Below, in pieces: positions 62,077-64,000 of a stretch of 64,000 bases of DNA. Below the pieces are notes generated by a model. It was not told where the DNA came from. It saw only the letters and a program-made list of their open reading frames with translations, and did no database searches. The number at the start of each line of letters is the position of its first letter. The first letter of the stretch is position 1. Where the stretch lies: assembly GCF_004124235.1 (NCBI RefSeq), contig NZ_CP032487.1:4278001-4342000 (forward strand), in the 5' to 3' direction. Both the position numbers and the translations under genes were made by a program. This stretch comes from Yersinia hibernica. Lineage in GTDB: Bacteria; Pseudomonadota; Gammaproteobacteria; Enterobacterales; Enterobacteriaceae.

Positions 62077-63462
62077 ATGATTCAAGTAGCACCCCAACGG
62101 ACTGGCAGCGCCTCCTCCCCGACGGTTGTCGCCAAATTTGGCGGCACCAGTGTGGCTGATTTTGATGCCATGAGTCGCAGCGCTGATGTGGTTTTATCGA
62201 ACCCGGATGTTCGTTTAGTGATTTTATCGGCCTCAGCCGGTATCACCAATCTGTTGGTCGCGCTGGCCGATGGTTGCGAACAGGAAACTCGCGCCCTTCA
62301 TTTAGCTGACATCCGCCGCATTCAATACAGCATTCTCGCCAAACTCGCGGATCCGGCGGTTATCCGTGAAGAAATTGACCGCATGCTGGAGAACATTGCC
62401 ATGCTGTCAGAAGCCGCCAGTCTGGCAACCTCGGCAGCACTGACTGATGAGCTGGTCAGCCACGGCGAATTGATGTCGACATTATTGTTTGTCGAACTAT
62501 TACGCCAGCGCCAAGTGGCGGTGGAGTGGTTTGATGTGCGCAAAATTATGCGCACCAATGACCGCTTTGGCCGCGCCGAGCCAGATACTCATGCATTGTC
62601 TGAACTGGCTCAGGCCCAGTTAGCGCCGCGCATTGAACACGCCATTATCGTGACGCAAGGTTTTATCGGCAGCGAAAGTAAAGGGCGCACCACCACACTT
62701 GGCCGTGGTGGCAGTGATTACACTGCCGCACTGTTGGGCGAAGCACTTAATGTCAGCCGCATTGATATCTGGACGGACGTTCCCGGGATTTATACCACTG
62801 ACCCGCGCGTGGTGCCCGGGGCAAAACGCATTGATAAAATCGCCTTTGAAGAAGCTGCTGAAATGGCGACTTTTGGCGCCAAAGTGCTGCATCCTGCCAC
62901 CTTATTACCGGCAGTGCGCAGTGACATTCCGGTGTTTGTCGGCTCAAGCAAAGACCCGGAGGCCGGCGGCACGTTGGTGTGCAATGAAACTTACAATCCT
63001 CCGCTGTTCCGGGCATTGGCGCTGCGCCGCAAACAAACTTTGCTGACCCTGCATAGCCTGAATATGCTGCACGCCCGCGGTTTTCTGGCAGAAGTTTTTA
63101 ATATTCTGGCGCGCCACAATATCTCGGTTGACTTGATAACTACCTCTGAAGTGAGTGTGGCACTGACCCTAGATACCACCGGCTCAACCTCGACCGGCGA
63201 CAGCTTGCTGACCAGTTCGCTGCTGACCGAGCTTTCCTCCCTGTGCCGGGTCGAAGTGGAAGAAAATCTGGCATTGGTGGCCATTATCGGCAACAACTTG
63301 TCACAAGCCTGCGGGGTGGGTAAAGAAGTGTTCGGTGTGCTCGACCCATTCAATATTCGTATGATTTGCTACGGAGCTAGCAGCCACAATCTGTGCTTCC
63401 TGGTGCCGGGTAATGATGCAGAAAAAGTGGTGCAAACGCTGCATCATAATTTATTTGAATAA
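62077..63462 (+). CDS. lysC: Aspartokinase III, lysine-sensitive
   Basis: Phosphorylates aspartate at the head of the lysine, threonine and methionine pathway. 461 residues. The N-terminal kinase domain has VAKFGGTSVADFDAMSRSAD and GRGGSDYTAALLGEAL near residue 210; the C-terminal half has two ACT domains for lysine feedback (LHSLNMLHARGFLAEVFNIL; VALTLDTTGS). There is no homoserine dehydrogenase fusion. Controlled at RNA level by the riboswitch and at enzyme level by lysine. A strong terminator follows. Confidence 0.97.
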   Translation: MIQVAPQRTGSASSPTVVAKFGGTSVADFDAMSRSADVVLSNPDVRLVILSASAGITNLLVALADGCEQETRALHLADIRRIQYSILAKLADPAVIREEIDRMLENIAMLSEAASLATSAALTDELVSHGELMSTLLFVELLRQRQVAVEWFDVRKIMRTNDRFGRAEPDTHALSELAQAQLAPRIEHAIIVTQGFIGSESKGRTTTLGRGGSDYTAALLGEALNVSRIDIWTDVPGIYTTDPRVVPGAKRIDKIAFEEAAEMATFGAKVLHPATLLPAVRSDIPVFVGSSKDPEAGGTLVCNETYNPPLFRALALRRKQTLLTLHSLNMLHARGFLAEVFNILARHNISVDLITTSEVSVALTLDTTGSTSTGDSLLTSSLLTELSSLCRVEVEENLALVAIIGNNLSQACGVGKEVFGVLDPFNIRMICYGASSHNLCFLVPGNDAEKVVQTLHHNLFE

Positions 63463-63497
63463 TAGATTATTTGAATAACAGATTGATTACAAACAAA

Positions 63498-63526
63498 AAC
63501 CGGCCCCAATCGGAGGGTCGGTTTTT
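63498..63526 (+). terminator. Terminator of lysC
   Basis: AACCGGCCC pairs with GGGTCGGTT (one G-U) and TTTTTTG follows, 35 bases after the stop. Confidence 0.9.
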
Positions 63527-63669
63527 TGTTGTTTATCGTGAAATTAGTCAGAAAATCTTTAATTTTCAGTGCCATTTCCAATGTAAGGCTGACTTTTTGC
63601 CATGACAAAATGAATGGCTTTAACGCCAACAGAACTGGATGATAAGGCGCGCGAATTCCCGCCCCCCTA

Positions 63670-63933
63670 TTACCTCGGTGCTGAAGTTTCGTCCATGGTG
63701 TTAAATGTGACCTTTTTCTGCTGAGCATGTTCCTGCTGAAGAAAAAGCTGCCGAGTAAATTGCTTACCTTCCGTCATCCTTCGCCCAGTTGCTCGCCCAA
63801 TACCGCAATTCCTGATGTTACCTACCGAAAATAACTTTTCAGCAATAGCGCTACCCACCACTTTAGCCGCCAGAGATTTATTCAGTGGTACAGACAATAA
63901 CAAAGGCCTATTTACTTTTAATATTCCACCCAT
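63670..63933 (-). CDS. Possible small hypothetical protein
   Basis: 87 residues with no family I recognise. MGGILKVNRPLLLSVPLNKS then a Gly/Ile-rich middle and a charged tail. GGAG lies 9 bases upstream of the ATG, which supports a real start. There is no signal peptide or clear membrane helix. It is near the window edge and could also be chance. 63527-63669 between it and lysC shows no gene. Confidence 0.35.
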   Translation of the reverse strand: MGGILKVNRPLLLSVPLNKSLAAKVVGSAIAEKLFSVGNIRNCGIGRATGRRMTEGKQFTRQLFLQQEHAQQKKVTFNTMDETSAPR

Positions 63934-64000
63934 TGCTGGTGTTCTCCAAAGTTCACTATGATTAAGGAATCACAGAGTAGCGAACGTGCGCTGGCCCCTT

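Overview
The window is a chromosomal segment from an enterobacterium, most probably a Yersinia of the enterocolitica type. Four things point there: gene order that follows the E. coli/Salmonella backbone in two blocks, proteins very close to the Yersinia versions as I recall them (AccB, UbiA, UbiC, PlsB, MalFGK), a tandem pair of CspA-like genes, and several ERIC-type palindromic elements. The genus is an inference from recalled sequences; no search was run. I saw no rRNA, tRNA, CRISPR array, prophage or full insertion sequence.

Block 1 (1-20.1 kb) corresponds to the E. coli accBC-fis-yhd region: the tail of a membrane protein (probably MsrQ), aroQ, accB-accC (biotin carboxyl carrier protein and biotin carboxylase), yhdT-panF (pantothenate uptake), prmA, and the dusB-fis operon. 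Next come a membrane GGDEF cyclase, slyB, two cold-shock genes with duplicated leaders, a DASS-family anion transporter behind an FNR-like site, lpxP (cold-type lipid A acyltransferase) with a hairpin in its leader, a convergent PhoPQ-activated-pathogenicity-type secreted hydrolase, and the aapJQMP amino-acid ABC transporter.

20.1-26.7 kb is a membrane-transport cluster: lrgAB/cidAB-like genes with a divergent LysR regulator, the YjcE Na+/H+ antiporter, the GhxP-type purine permease behind PurR-like sites, and a glutathione S-transferase.

Block 2 (26.8-63.5 kb) corresponds to the E. coli 91-92 min region: ssb/uvrA sharing a LexA box, yjbR, tyrB, alr, dnaB, qorA, pspG with a sigma-54 promoter, dusA, zur, yjbJ, lexA, dgkA, plsB, ubiA, ubiC, the maltose regulon (malM-lamB-malK / malE-malF-malG), psiE, pgi, and lysC under a lysine riboswitch. 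This backbone is interrupted by material I regard as accessory: an AT-rich orphan gene and a palindromic element after qorA, a frameshifted O-acyltransferase between dusA and zur, and a 996-residue exported protein with a C-terminal minimal kinase-like domain between ubiC and malM.

The most interesting items are that exported kinase-like protein, the homopolymer frameshift in the acyltransferase, the lpxP leader hairpin, the duplicated csp leaders, and the RNA stem plus ERIC element that sit between malE and malF where E. coli carries REP sequences.
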